Origin: Jatrophihabitans endophyticus
GTDB lineage: Bacteria; Actinomycetota; Actinomycetes; Mycobacteriales; Jatrophihabitantaceae
DNA: 64,000 nucleotides
Reading direction: 5' to 3'
Assembly: GCF_900129455.1 (NCBI RefSeq)
Contig: NZ_FQVU01000002.1
Coordinates: 973,446-1,037,445 of the forward strand
Positions 53,141 through 61,620 of this stretch are shown here, piece by piece. The translations under genes and the position numbers were made by a program. Under the pieces are notes generated by a model. It had not been told where the DNA came from. It did not search any database and saw only the letters and a program-made list of their open reading frames with translations. Positions within the stretch are counted from its first letter, which is position 1. Each line of letters begins with the position of its first letter.

Positions 53141-56100
53141 ATGCACCGTTCTCGCCTCCGCCGCCCCTCACGACTGCTCGCCGGGTCCGCCGGCCTCCTG
53201 CTCACCGTCGGCCTCGCCGCCGTCGTCACCGCCCCCGCCGCCGACGCCCAGGTCGGCCCGCTGCCCGTCGTCCAGGACTTCGAGGGTGACGGGGTCGTCA
53301 CCACGACCTCGCCCGGCGTCTTCCCGTTCGGCAACGACGCCACCGACAGTCCCGACCTGACGATCGTGAGCGCGCCGGGCGTGCCCGGCGCGGACGCCGA
53401 CAACCACGCCCTCGACGTCCCCTATTCGGTGACCACCTACGGCGGCTTCAGCGCGAACTCGGCCCAGCCCCAGGACTGGTCGGCCTACGACTCCTTCGGC
53501 TTCTGGGTCAAGGGCTCGGCGACGGGCAAGGAGATCCAGTTCGAGATCAAGGACGGCGGCAGCGACGGCGAGCACGCCGAGCTGTGGGAGAGCCACTTCA
53601 CCGACGACAGCACGGCGTGGAAGCACGTGGTGACGCCGTTCGCGCAGTTCACCAAGCGGACGAGCTACCAGCCGCCGGGCGCGCCGTCGAACGACGTCCT
53701 CGACCTGACGTCGATGTGGGGCTTCGCGGTCAACCTGCCCGGCGGGGGCGCCAGCGGCGACCTGCAGTTCGACGACGCCCGGGTGTCGGGCACCGCGCAG
53801 CCGCGCGTGAGCGTCGACGACCGCACCGTGCTGGTCGACGCCGGTCACGAGGCCACGGTCGGCGTCACGCTCACCACCGCCGACGGCGGCGAGCTCGCGT
53901 CGCCGGTGACGGTCGACTACGCGACCGCCGACGGCACCGCCGTCGCGGGCACCGACTACACCGCGACGTCGGGCACGCTCACCTTCCCGGCCGGCACGAA
54001 GAGCGGGGCGAGCCAGCACGTCACGGTCCAGACCGCGCCGGCCGACGGCGCGGCCAAGGCCAAGACGCTGACGGTGACGTTCACCCCGACCGGGGCCACG
54101 CTCTCCGGCGGGAAGGCGCTCGTCGTGATCAACGCGCACGGCTACGCCTACCTCGACAAGACCAGGTCGACCAGTGCACGCGTCAAGGACCTCCTCTCGC
54201 ACATGACGCTCGCCGACAAGGTCGGCCAGATGACCCAGGCCGAGCGCGTCGCCGTGGGCGACGGCACCGACGTCACCACCTACGCCCTCGGCTCGCTGCT
54301 GTCCGGCGGTGGCTCGACGCCGCAGCCCAACACGCCCGCGGCGTGGGCGAAGATGATCGACGGGTACCAGACCCAGGCGCTCGCCACCCCGCTGCAGATC
54401 CCGATGATCTACGGCATCGACTCGGTGCACGGCGACAACAACCTCGCCGGGGCCACGCTCTTCCCGCACAACATCGGGCTCGGCGCGACGCGTGACCCTG
54501 CGCTGGTGAAGCAGGCCGGTGCCGTCACGGCGACCGAGACCCGAGCCACCGGCGTCCCGTGGGCGTTCGCGGCCTGTGTCTGCGTCGTCCGCGACGACCG
54601 CTGGGGCCGTTCCTACGAGTCCTTCGGCGAGGACCCGTCGCTCGTCACCGACATGACCACGGTCTTCCAGGGGCTCCAGGGCGACGGCAAGCTCGCCGCC
54701 CGCACGAGCGTCCTGGCCACCGCGAAGCACTTCATCGGCGACGGCGGTACCCGCTTCGGGTCGTCGCAGACCAACGACTACACGATCGACCAGGGCATCA
54801 CGTACGTGACACAGAGCCAGCTGAACCAGCTGGTCGCCCCGTACCGAGCGGCGATCAAGGACGGCGTCGGTTCGGTCATGCCGTCGTACTCGAGCCTGCG
54901 GATCCAGGGCAAGGACGCGGCCCCGGTGAAGATGCACGGCCGGAAGGACATGATCACCGGGCTGCTCAAGCAGAAGCTCGGGTTCAAGGGATTCGTCATC
55001 AGCGACTACGCCGCGATCGACCAGCTCCCGGGGGACTACAAGTCCGACGTCCAGACCAGCATCAACGCCGGCCTCGACATGATCATGGTGCCGAACGATT
55101 ACAAGACGTTCATCACCGATCTGACCGATCTCGCGGGCAACGGCGTGCCGCTGTCTCGTATCGACGACGCGGTGACGCGCATCCTCACCCAGAAGTTCCG
55201 GCTCGGCCTGTTCGACCATCCGTTCGCCGACACGACGAACATCAAGACGATCGGGTCGTCGGCACATCGCGCGATCGCGCGCAAAGCCGCCGCCGAGTCG
55301 CAGGTGCTCTTGAAGAACAGCCGCAACGTGCTCCCGCTCGCGAAGCGCAGCAAGGTCTACGTCGCCGGGTCGAACGCCGACGACGAAGGCAATCAGTCCG
55401 GTGGCTGGACGCTCACCTGGCAGGGCCAGTCGGGCGCGATCCCGGGCGCGACGTCGATCCTCGACGGACTGCGGAAGGACGACCCGACGAGCACCTTCAC
55501 GTACTCGAAGACGGCGACCGCGTCGGCGAAGGGCTACGACGTCGGCGTCGTGGTGGTCGGGGAGACGCCGTACGCCGAGGGGCAGGGTGACATCGGGGTC
55601 AACAAGCACACGCTGCAGCTGTCGGTGGCCGATCGGCAGGCGGTCAACCGGGTGTGCGGCGCCATGAAGTGCGTCGTCATGGTGGTGTCCGGGCGACCGC
55701 TCGACATCACCGGCGTCGCGCCGCAGGCCGAGGCGGTCGTCGCGTCGTGGCTGCCCGGGTCCGAGGGCACCGGCGTGGCCGACGTGCTGACCGGTCGCCG
55801 GCCGTTCACCGGTCGGCTGCCCGTCACGTGGGCGAAGGCCGAGAGCCAGCAGCCGATCAACGTCGGCGACAAGCGCTACGACCCGCTCTACCCCTACGGG
55901 TGGGGCTTGCGCACCGACGGCACCCACGCCCGGCTCGTGGCCCTGCGCACCGAGCTCCGCGCCGCCGGTCACACCACGACGGCGCGCGAGTTGACCGGGG
56001 CGCTGGCCAAGGCCAACTGGAAGGGCACGACCCTGCGCCGTGCCGACGCGGTGCTGGCCGTGCTGCGCAAGGCGGCGAACCGCACCGCGGGACGGTCGTT

Positions 56101-56287
56101 CAGCTGGACCGAACGCAACACCGTCGTCTCGATCGTGCGCGACATCGCGCAGGCGCGCGTCGTCTCCGGGGGCAAGGCGGCGATGTCCGACACCGCCGCG
56201 CTCACCGCCGACGCCGAGCACCTGCTCATGGCCGGTCATCCCGGCGCCGCAGCGTCGTCGCTGGTCGCCGCCTACCGCCGGGCGTGA
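53141..56287 (+). CDS. Secreted GH3 beta-glucosidase with carbohydrate-binding and Calx-beta domains
   Basis: A 1048-residue exported glycosidase. Order: signal peptide (to about 37), a CBM11/CIA30-like domain (about 40-215, with DWSAYDSFGFWVKGSATGKE), a Calx-beta-type domain (about 220-330), then the GH3 barrel (about 345-650) with VGQMTQAERVAV, GDNNLAGATLFPHNIGLGA and KHFIGDGG; the nucleophile is Asp622 in FVISDYAAID. The GH3 C-terminal sandwich (about 690-880) and a helical extension of about 150 residues follow (ELTGALAKANWKGTTLR and so on). Probably cuts beta-glucosides from plant polysaccharide. GAGGTCCC precedes the ATG. Regulated by the divergent ROK protein is inferred. Confidence 0.92.
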   Translation: MHRSRLRRPSRLLAGSAGLLLTVGLAAVVTAPAADAQVGPLPVVQDFEGDGVVTTTSPGVFPFGNDATDSPDLTIVSAPGVPGADADNHALDVPYSVTTYGGFSANSAQPQDWSAYDSFGFWVKGSATGKEIQFEIKDGGSDGEHAELWESHFTDDSTAWKHVVTPFAQFTKRTSYQPPGAPSNDVLDLTSMWGFAVNLPGGGASGDLQFDDARVSGTAQPRVSVDDRTVLVDAGHEATVGVTLTTADGGELASPVTVDYATADGTAVAGTDYTATSGTLTFPAGTKSGASQHVTVQTAPADGAAKAKTLTVTFTPTGATLSGGKALVVINAHGYAYLDKTRSTSARVKDLLSHMTLADKVGQMTQAERVAVGDGTDVTTYALGSLLSGGGSTPQPNTPAAWAKMIDGYQTQALATPLQIPMIYGIDSVHGDNNLAGATLFPHNIGLGATRDPALVKQAGAVTATETRATGVPWAFAACVCVVRDDRWGRSYESFGEDPSLVTDMTTVFQGLQGDGKLAARTSVLATAKHFIGDGGTRFGSSQTNDYTIDQGITYVTQSQLNQLVAPYRAAIKDGVGSVMPSYSSLRIQGKDAAPVKMHGRKDMITGLLKQKLGFKGFVISDYAAIDQLPGDYKSDVQTSINAGLDMIMVPNDYKTFITDLTDLAGNGVPLSRIDDAVTRILTQKFRLGLFDHPFADTTNIKTIGSSAHRAIARKAAAESQVLLKNSRNVLPLAKRSKVYVAGSNADDEGNQSGGWTLTWQGQSGAIPGATSILDGLRKDDPTSTFTYSKTATASAKGYDVGVVVVGETPYAEGQGDIGVNKHTLQLSVADRQAVNRVCGAMKCVVMVVSGRPLDITGVAPQAEAVVASWLPGSEGTGVADVLTGRRPFTGRLPVTWAKAESQQPINVGDKRYDPLYPYGWGLRTDGTHARLVALRTELRAAGHTTTARELTGALAKANWKGTTLRRADAVLAVLRKAANRTAGRSFSWTERNTVVSIVRDIAQARVVSGGKAAMSDTAALTADAEHLLMAGHPGAAASSLVAAYRRA

Positions 56288-56337
56288 GCCGCCGGCAGCC
56301 CGCAGTGGCCGGCAGCAGCCGGTAGGGAACGGGGGGT

Positions 56338-56371
56338 CGCCGTGGTCCGCGTCATCGCGCGGACCACGGCG
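56338..56371. terminator. Bidirectional stem-loop terminator
   Basis: A perfect 14-bp inverted repeat CGCCGTGGTCCGCG / CGCGGACCACGGCG (56338-56351 and 56358-56371) with a 6-base loop lies between the convergent GH3 and EAL genes. Confidence 0.7.
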
Positions 56372-56372
56372 G

Positions 56373-59105
56373 TCACGTCCCGTCGGTGGCCGACGCGGGT
56401 GCGGTGACGGCCCGGTTCGCCGTCCGCTCGACGAGCCACGCGGTCGCGGCGTCGGCGGGCAGCGGACGCGATTCCAGGTACCCCTGCATGTAGTCGAAAC
56501 CCAGGGCCCGGAACAGGTTGCGGGTCTCCTCGTCCTCGATGCCCTCTGCGACGGTGCGGATCGCGAGGCGGTGCGCCAGCTGCGCCACGGCGCTGGCGAT
56601 CGCGGCGTCGGCCGGGTTCGTGGTGGCGTCCTTGACGAAGAGCCGGTCGAGCTTGATCTCGTCGACGCGCAGGTCGCGCAGCAGTCGCAGCGACGTGTAG
56701 CCGATGCCGAAGTCGTCGAGCGAGACCGCCACGCCCAACTGGCGCAGGGCCAGCACGACGTCGCGGGCCTCGTCGGGGTCCGCGACGATGGCCGACTCGG
56801 TGATCTCGAGCTTGAGCCGGGACGGGTCGCCCGCCGACTCCGCCAGCGCGGTCGACACGAGCGTGACGACGTCGTCCTCGAGCAGCACCTGCGGCGAGAG
56901 GTTCACCGCCACCACGACGTCCAGCCCGTCGCTGCGCCAGCGATGCTGCTGGGCCAACGCCTCGCCCAGCACCCATCGCGTCATCACCGAGATCAGCGGC
57001 CCGGTCTCGATCAACGGGATGAAGCGGTCCGGCGGCACGAAGCCGCGGGTGGGGTGTCGCCACCTCACCAGCGCCTCCACCGCGTCGACCGGGGCGTTGC
57101 GGTCACCGCGTGCCGGGTCCCGGTACTGCTCGGTCTGCAACGGCGTGACCGGTTGATAGTGCAGCTCCAGCTGGCCCGCGGCGATCGCACCACGGAACTC
57201 GCTCACCAGGTGCAGGTCGTCGAGCCCCGGACCGGAGGACGCGCCGCGCTCGCAGGCGATGTTGACGCGTCGGGGACTCGCCTCACGGGTGGCCTCGGCG
57301 TGTCGCAGCAGCTCGGTGAAGCAGGGTTCGGACGCCGACGCGGCCAGCACCCCGATCCGGGCGTGCATCTCGACCGGGACCCCGGCGACCTCGAACGGGC
57401 CGGTCGCGGCGTCCACCGCCCGCCGCGCCATCGCGTCCAGCCGGGCGCGGATCTCGGCCGGGTCGGTGTGCTCGTCGGACCGCGCGGCGCCGGCGAAGTG
57501 CCCGTCCCCGAGGTGGCAGATGTAGAGGTTCGCGTCCTGGACGGCGGTCAGCGCCGCGCCCACGGCCGCCAGCAGCTCGCCTCCGACGTCCGCGCCGAGG
57601 GCGGTCGTCACCAGCCCGAGATTGGTCAGTCGCAACGAGAACACCGCGCCGGGTGCGCTGCCGTCGCCACACTGGTCGGACCACCACTGCCGCAGCGCGG
57701 CGAGGTTCCCGAGACCGGTCGTGGCGTCGTGCAGCGAGCGCCACAGCTCGCCCTCACGGTCCGCGCGGCGTCGTTCGGTGATGTCGCGCAACACGGCGGT
57801 GTAGAACCACTCGGTCCCGAGCTGCCATCTCGACAGCGACAGCTCGACCGGGACGAGCGAGCCGTCGGCGTGCAACGCCTCGAGCTCGACGGTGCGGCCG
57901 AGCAGGACCGGTTCGCCGCCACCGACGAGGCGGGCGAAGCCGGCCGAGTGCGCCGGTCGGTCGTCGGGCGGGACGATCATCGCCAGCTGCTTGCCGATGA
58001 TCGCGTCGCGGTCGTGGCCGAGCAGGCGCCCCGCGCCGCCGTTCCAGGACACGATGCGCTCGTTGCGGTCGACGGTCACGATGGCGTCGAGCGCGGAGCG
58101 CGACTCGCGGAACTCGATCTCGGCGGTGCGCAGCACGGCGATGCGCTCGAAGCCGTGCAGCACGTTGCCGTCGGTGCCGTCGGCGGTGTGGATCGGCGAG
58201 GACGCCACCCGCACCTGCTGCTCGATGCCGCCGGAGGGCAGCAGCCGGAGCTCGCGGACGGTCACCGCGCGTGCGTCGCCGAGCGGCAGTGACTCCGCGG
58301 CCCGGTCGCTGCGCACCACGAGATCGAGGTAGTCGCGTCCCCGCAGGTCCGAGTCCTCGGCCCCGATCAGGCGGGCGAACGCGGGGTTGGCCGAGCGGAT
58401 CACGCCCTCGCGGCCCGAGAGGACCAGGTGGCACGGTGTCGTGGCGAAGAGCTCGCGCAGCTGCCGGGCCGCCGCGGCGCAGGGCGCGTCCGCCGGCGGC
58501 GCCGCGCGCCGTCCGGCGAGCCCGCGGGCCAGGCCACGGGCGGGCCGAGGCGGCCGCAGCACGGTGGCGACGATGCGCGCGAGCGAGCGGAGGGTGTCGC
58601 GCTGGTCGTCGGTGAGCGAGCCGGGTTCGGTGTCGAGCACGCACAGCGTGCCGACGGGCGAGCGGTCGCCGGTCAGCAGCGGCACGCCGGTGTAGGCGCG
58701 GACGCGCGCGCCACCGTGCGCCGCGAGGCCGTGGCGGAAGCGGTCGTCGAGCATCGCGTCCGCCACGTCGAGGCCGATGCCGGCCGCGTCGAGGGCGTGC
58801 CGGCAGAACGCCGCGTCCCCGGACAGGTGCCGGGTCACCGGGCCGACCTCGGCCAGGAAGGACGTGCGGTCGGCGTCGACGACGCTCACCGCGGCCATCG
58901 GCCGGCCGGCCACCACCGCGGCGAACGCCACCGCCTCGCGGAGCACGGCGCGGACCGCGGCGTCGTCGCGGACCAGCTCGCGCAGGGCGTCGCGCACGTC
59001 GGGCAGCGGCGGCCGGCGTCGCCCGGTCGCGGCGCCGGCGCCGGTGTTCGGCGCGAGGGATTGCACGTGATCACAGTCGGCGTGCGACGGCGGTGCTTGA
59101 GCCAC
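56373..59105 (-). CDS. GAF-PAS-PAS-degenerate GGDEF-EAL protein (cyclic-di-GMP phosphodiesterase)
   Basis: A 910-residue cytoplasmic signalling protein: GAF (about 40-200), two PAS domains (about 215-330 and 335-455), GGDEF-like (about 470-620), EAL (about 640-890). The GGDEF site reads LGDGHFAG, so cyclase activity should be lost. The EAL domain keeps VEALVRWRHPTRG, LKLEITES, SLDDFGIGYTS and EGIED, so it should degrade cyclic di-GMP. GTG 59105 was chosen by a preceding GGAAG and because the upstream frame runs into the amidase region; much longer in-frame starts were rejected. Divergent from the amidase gene. Confidence 0.88.
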   Translation of the reverse strand: MAQAPPSHADCDHVQSLAPNTGAGAATGRRRPPLPDVRDALRELVRDDAAVRAVLREAVAFAAVVAGRPMAAVSVVDADRTSFLAEVGPVTRHLSGDAAFCRHALDAAGIGLDVADAMLDDRFRHGLAAHGGARVRAYTGVPLLTGDRSPVGTLCVLDTEPGSLTDDQRDTLRSLARIVATVLRPPRPARGLARGLAGRRAAPPADAPCAAAARQLRELFATTPCHLVLSGREGVIRSANPAFARLIGAEDSDLRGRDYLDLVVRSDRAAESLPLGDARAVTVRELRLLPSGGIEQQVRVASSPIHTADGTDGNVLHGFERIAVLRTAEIEFRESRSALDAIVTVDRNERIVSWNGGAGRLLGHDRDAIIGKQLAMIVPPDDRPAHSAGFARLVGGGEPVLLGRTVELEALHADGSLVPVELSLSRWQLGTEWFYTAVLRDITERRRADREGELWRSLHDATTGLGNLAALRQWWSDQCGDGSAPGAVFSLRLTNLGLVTTALGADVGGELLAAVGAALTAVQDANLYICHLGDGHFAGAARSDEHTDPAEIRARLDAMARRAVDAATGPFEVAGVPVEMHARIGVLAASASEPCFTELLRHAEATREASPRRVNIACERGASSGPGLDDLHLVSEFRGAIAAGQLELHYQPVTPLQTEQYRDPARGDRNAPVDAVEALVRWRHPTRGFVPPDRFIPLIETGPLISVMTRWVLGEALAQQHRWRSDGLDVVVAVNLSPQVLLEDDVVTLVSTALAESAGDPSRLKLEITESAIVADPDEARDVVLALRQLGVAVSLDDFGIGYTSLRLLRDLRVDEIKLDRLFVKDATTNPADAAIASAVAQLAHRLAIRTVAEGIEDEETRNLFRALGFDYMQGYLESRPLPADAATAWLVERTANRAVTAPASATDGT

Positions 59106-59246
59106 GCTTCCGTTTCCGGAGGTCCGTTTCGTTTCGGGTGGGTCGTGCCGATCGCCGCACGCGACGCAGTGACCCAACACTGGCTTTACGTTCGGTTGGA
59201 TGGGACAGTCGGTGCGTCCCCTCGCATCCGGTTCCTCGGAGGTCCG

Positions 59247-60038
59247 ATGTCGCGCCGCCCGTCGCCCGGTCGCCGCCGCCCGTTCGCCGTGCTGGTCCTC
59301 GTCGCGCTGGTGACCGCCGGGGTGCTTACCGGCGCTCCCGCGGCGCAGGGCGCGGCGACGCACCGGCCGGTGATCGTGCTCGACCCGGGCCACAGTCGCA
59401 CCGTCTACGCCGTCGACGAGCGGACCGGTCTCGTCGTCTCGGACTACGAGAACGAGCCCGAGATGCGCGACGTGTTCGCGGTCGCGAAGCTCGTCGCGGC
59501 CCGGTTGCGGCACGACGGCTATCGGGTGGTGCTGACGAAGACGCGACTGCACCAGCGTCGGACCCTCGCCCAGCGCGCGGCGGTCGCCAACCGGGTCCAC
59601 GCCGCGCTGGCGCTGAGCATCCACGACCAGGCCGGCCGCTCCGGCGGCGTCGGGTTCCGGGCCGGCAACAACATCGTCTACTACCAGTCCGTCGGGGCGT
59701 ATCGCTCGACGCCGAGCGGCCGGCACGTCGTCTTCCGCGACAAGGCCGTGGCGAAGCGGAGCAAGACGTACGCACGGATCTTCGCGCGGCAGCGTCACGC
59801 CGTGCAGCGCGCGACGGTGACCTCGCGGCGCAACGTCGGGTACGACCTCGGCTCGCGCGGCCTCGCCGGCGGCAACATGTGGATGGTGCAGCTGCTCTCC
59901 CGGGTCCCGTGGATCTACAACGAGGCCGGCGGCAACAGTCGCGGCCGTGTCGGGCTGACCGCGGCCGATCGCCGGACCTATGCGCAGGCGCTCGTGCGCA
60001 GCGTCGAGGCCTGTGTGCCGGTGCCGCACCGCACGTGA
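59247..60038 (+). CDS. N-acetylmuramoyl-L-alanine amidase (Amidase_3), secreted
   Basis: A 263-residue exported zinc amidase that cuts the bond between muramic acid and L-alanine in peptidoglycan. Signal peptide about 1-35. Zinc/catalytic residues: HRPVIVLDPGHS (His), NEPEMRDVFAVAKLVA (Glu), LSIHDQAGRSGGVGF (His) and YNEAGGNSRG (catalytic Glu). No cell-wall-binding repeats. CGGAGGTCCG precedes the ATG; longer in-frame sequence upstream was rejected. Probably acts in cell separation or wall turnover. Confidence 0.92.
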   Translation: MSRRPSPGRRRPFAVLVLVALVTAGVLTGAPAAQGAATHRPVIVLDPGHSRTVYAVDERTGLVVSDYENEPEMRDVFAVAKLVAARLRHDGYRVVLTKTRLHQRRTLAQRAAVANRVHAALALSIHDQAGRSGGVGFRAGNNIVYYQSVGAYRSTPSGRHVVFRDKAVAKRSKTYARIFARQRHAVQRATVTSRRNVGYDLGSRGLAGGNMWMVQLLSRVPWIYNEAGGNSRGRVGLTAADRRTYAQALVRSVEACVPVPHRT

Positions 60039-60165
60039 CGAGCGTCCGGCCGGCAAACTTTGCGCTGATCGCGCGATAGGGACGGCCCCTGCCGAGGTAT
60101 GCCGAGGGCGTCGCCGTGGTCAGCCGGACGTCCGCGGCCCGATCCGTTCGGGAGCCACAGCCCGC

Positions 60166-61194
60166 ATGACAGCGCACTCCTCGACCCACGACGAGACGCA
60201 CCCGCCCGAGGGTCCCGCCGAGATGCCGAAGGCAGGCTGGGTCGAGATCCTCAAGCGGTCGGTGCAGCAGTTCAAGCACGACGACGTCACCGATCGCGCC
60301 GCCGCGCTCACCTACTTCGGCGTGCTGGCCCTGTTCCCCGGGTTGCTCGTGCTGGTCTCGATCCTCGGGCTGCTGGGCCGTTCGACCACCCAGAAGGTGC
60401 TCGACAACCTCGGTCAGGTCGCCCCCGGAGCCGTGAAGAGCTTTCTCACCACGGTCGTCGAGCAGGTGCAGGGCCGGGCGGGCACCGCCGGCCTCGCTGC
60501 GATCATCGGCATCCTCGTGGCCTTCTGGTCGGCGTCGGGGTACGTCGCCGCGTTCATGCGCGCGTCCAACGCGATCTACGAGGTCGACGAGGGCCGACCG
60601 ATCTGGAAGACGGCGCCGGTGCGCATCGGCACCACCCTCGCGCTGCTGGTGATGCTCGTCGTCAGCCTGGTCCTGGTCGTGGTCACCGGCCCCATCGCCT
60701 CGCAGGTGGGCGAGGCGTTCGGTATCGGCGACACGGCGGTGCTGGTGTGGGACATCGTCAAGTGGCCGGTGCTGCTCGTCATCGTCAGCCTGATGTTCTC
60801 CTTGCTCTACAAGGCCACACCGAACGTCAAGCAGCCGCGGTTCCGGTGGATCACGCCGGGCGGCGTGCTCGCGGTGGTCGTCTGGCTCGTGGCATCCGGG
60901 CTCTTCGCCGTGTACGTCGCGCTGTCCGGCTCGTACAACAAGACCTACGGCTCGCTCGCGACGGTCATCGTGTTCCTCGTCTGGCTGTGGATCACCAACA
61001 TCGCGATCCTGCTGGGAGCGGAGTTCAACGCCGAGACCCAGCGCGAGCGGGCGATCCGTGCGGGGATGCCCGCCGATCTCGAGCCGTTCGCCGAACTGCG
61101 CGACACCCGCAAGCTCGACGACGAGCAGCGCGCGGAGGCCGAGCACGCCGCGGCCGTGCGTCACCGCACCATGACCACCGAGGACGACGTGTGA
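60166..61194 (+). CDS. YihY/BrkB-family inner-membrane protein
   Basis: A 342-residue membrane protein of about six helices. Family features: DVTDRAAALTYFGVLALFPG at the first helix and TYGSLATVIVFLVWLWITNI, then ILLGAEFNAETQRERA. The family was once called ribonuclease BN but is now seen as a membrane protein of unknown activity. ATG 60166 has GGAG about 10 bases upstream. A short gap (47 bases) leads to the DUF4235 gene, probably one transcript. Confidence 0.88.
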   Translation: MTAHSSTHDETHPPEGPAEMPKAGWVEILKRSVQQFKHDDVTDRAAALTYFGVLALFPGLLVLVSILGLLGRSTTQKVLDNLGQVAPGAVKSFLTTVVEQVQGRAGTAGLAAIIGILVAFWSASGYVAAFMRASNAIYEVDEGRPIWKTAPVRIGTTLALLVMLVVSLVLVVVTGPIASQVGEAFGIGDTAVLVWDIVKWPVLLVIVSLMFSLLYKATPNVKQPRFRWITPGGVLAVVVWLVASGLFAVYVALSGSYNKTYGSLATVIVFLVWLWITNIAILLGAEFNAETQRERAIRAGMPADLEPFAELRDTRKLDDEQRAEAEHAAAVRHRTMTTEDDV

Positions 61195-61241
61195 CCGCGC
61201 CCGAGTCCGTCACCACCCGACCCGCCGAAAGGACGACGTAA

Positions 61242-61529
61242 ATGCTCAAGGTCATCTACAAACCGTTCGGAATCCTCGCCAGCGTGCTCGGCGGCATCCT
61301 CGCCGGCCAGATCTTCAAGCAGATCTGGAAGCTGACCGCGAAGGAGGAGGACGCACCCAACGCGACCGACTACGACAGCACCTGGACCGAGGTGTTGGTG
61401 TCGGCGGCGGTGCAGGGCGCGATCTTCGGCGGCATCAAGGCGATGATCGACCGCGCCGGCGCGACGGGGTTCCAGCGCGCCACCGGAGCGTGGCCGGGCA
61501 ACACCGACCCGCGCGACAAGAAGAAGTAG
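61242..61529 (+). CDS. DUF4235 membrane protein
   Basis: A 95-residue actinobacterial protein of the DUF4235 family: two hydrophobic helices (GILASVLGGILAGQIFKQIW and VSAAVQGAIFGGIKAMIDRA), the middle ATDYDSTWTEVL and a basic tail. GAAAGGACG precedes the ATG. In other actinobacteria it often neighbours YihY-like membrane proteins. Function unknown. A strong terminator follows. Confidence 0.9.
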   Translation: MLKVIYKPFGILASVLGGILAGQIFKQIWKLTAKEEDAPNATDYDSTWTEVLVSAAVQGAIFGGIKAMIDRAGATGFQRATGAWPGNTDPRDKKK

Positions 61530-61543
61530 CAGCCGGACGTGAC

Positions 61544-61587
61544 ACGACCCGGCCGGGACCGCGCGCTCGCGGTCCCGGCCGGGTCGT
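61544..61587. terminator. Strong bidirectional terminator
   Basis: A perfect 20-bp inverted repeat (61544-61563 and 61568-61587) with a 4-base loop CGCT lies 15 bases after the DUF4235 stop and before the convergent metalloprotease. The most stable stem in the window. Confidence 0.8.
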
Positions 61588-61620
61588 TCGTCGTGGCCGC
61601 GCCGGGCGAGGCGCACGAGG

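Noticed and set aside
53168..56239. 1023-codon open frame on the minus strand
   Set aside because: It is the mirror frame of the GH3 gene. The plus-strand protein has signal peptide, CBM and GH3 motifs; the minus frame has none.
61191..61241. 16-codon ORF between the YihY and DUF4235 genes
   Set aside because: It starts by overlapping the YihY stop (GTGA), but it is too short, with no conserved feature, to report as a gene.
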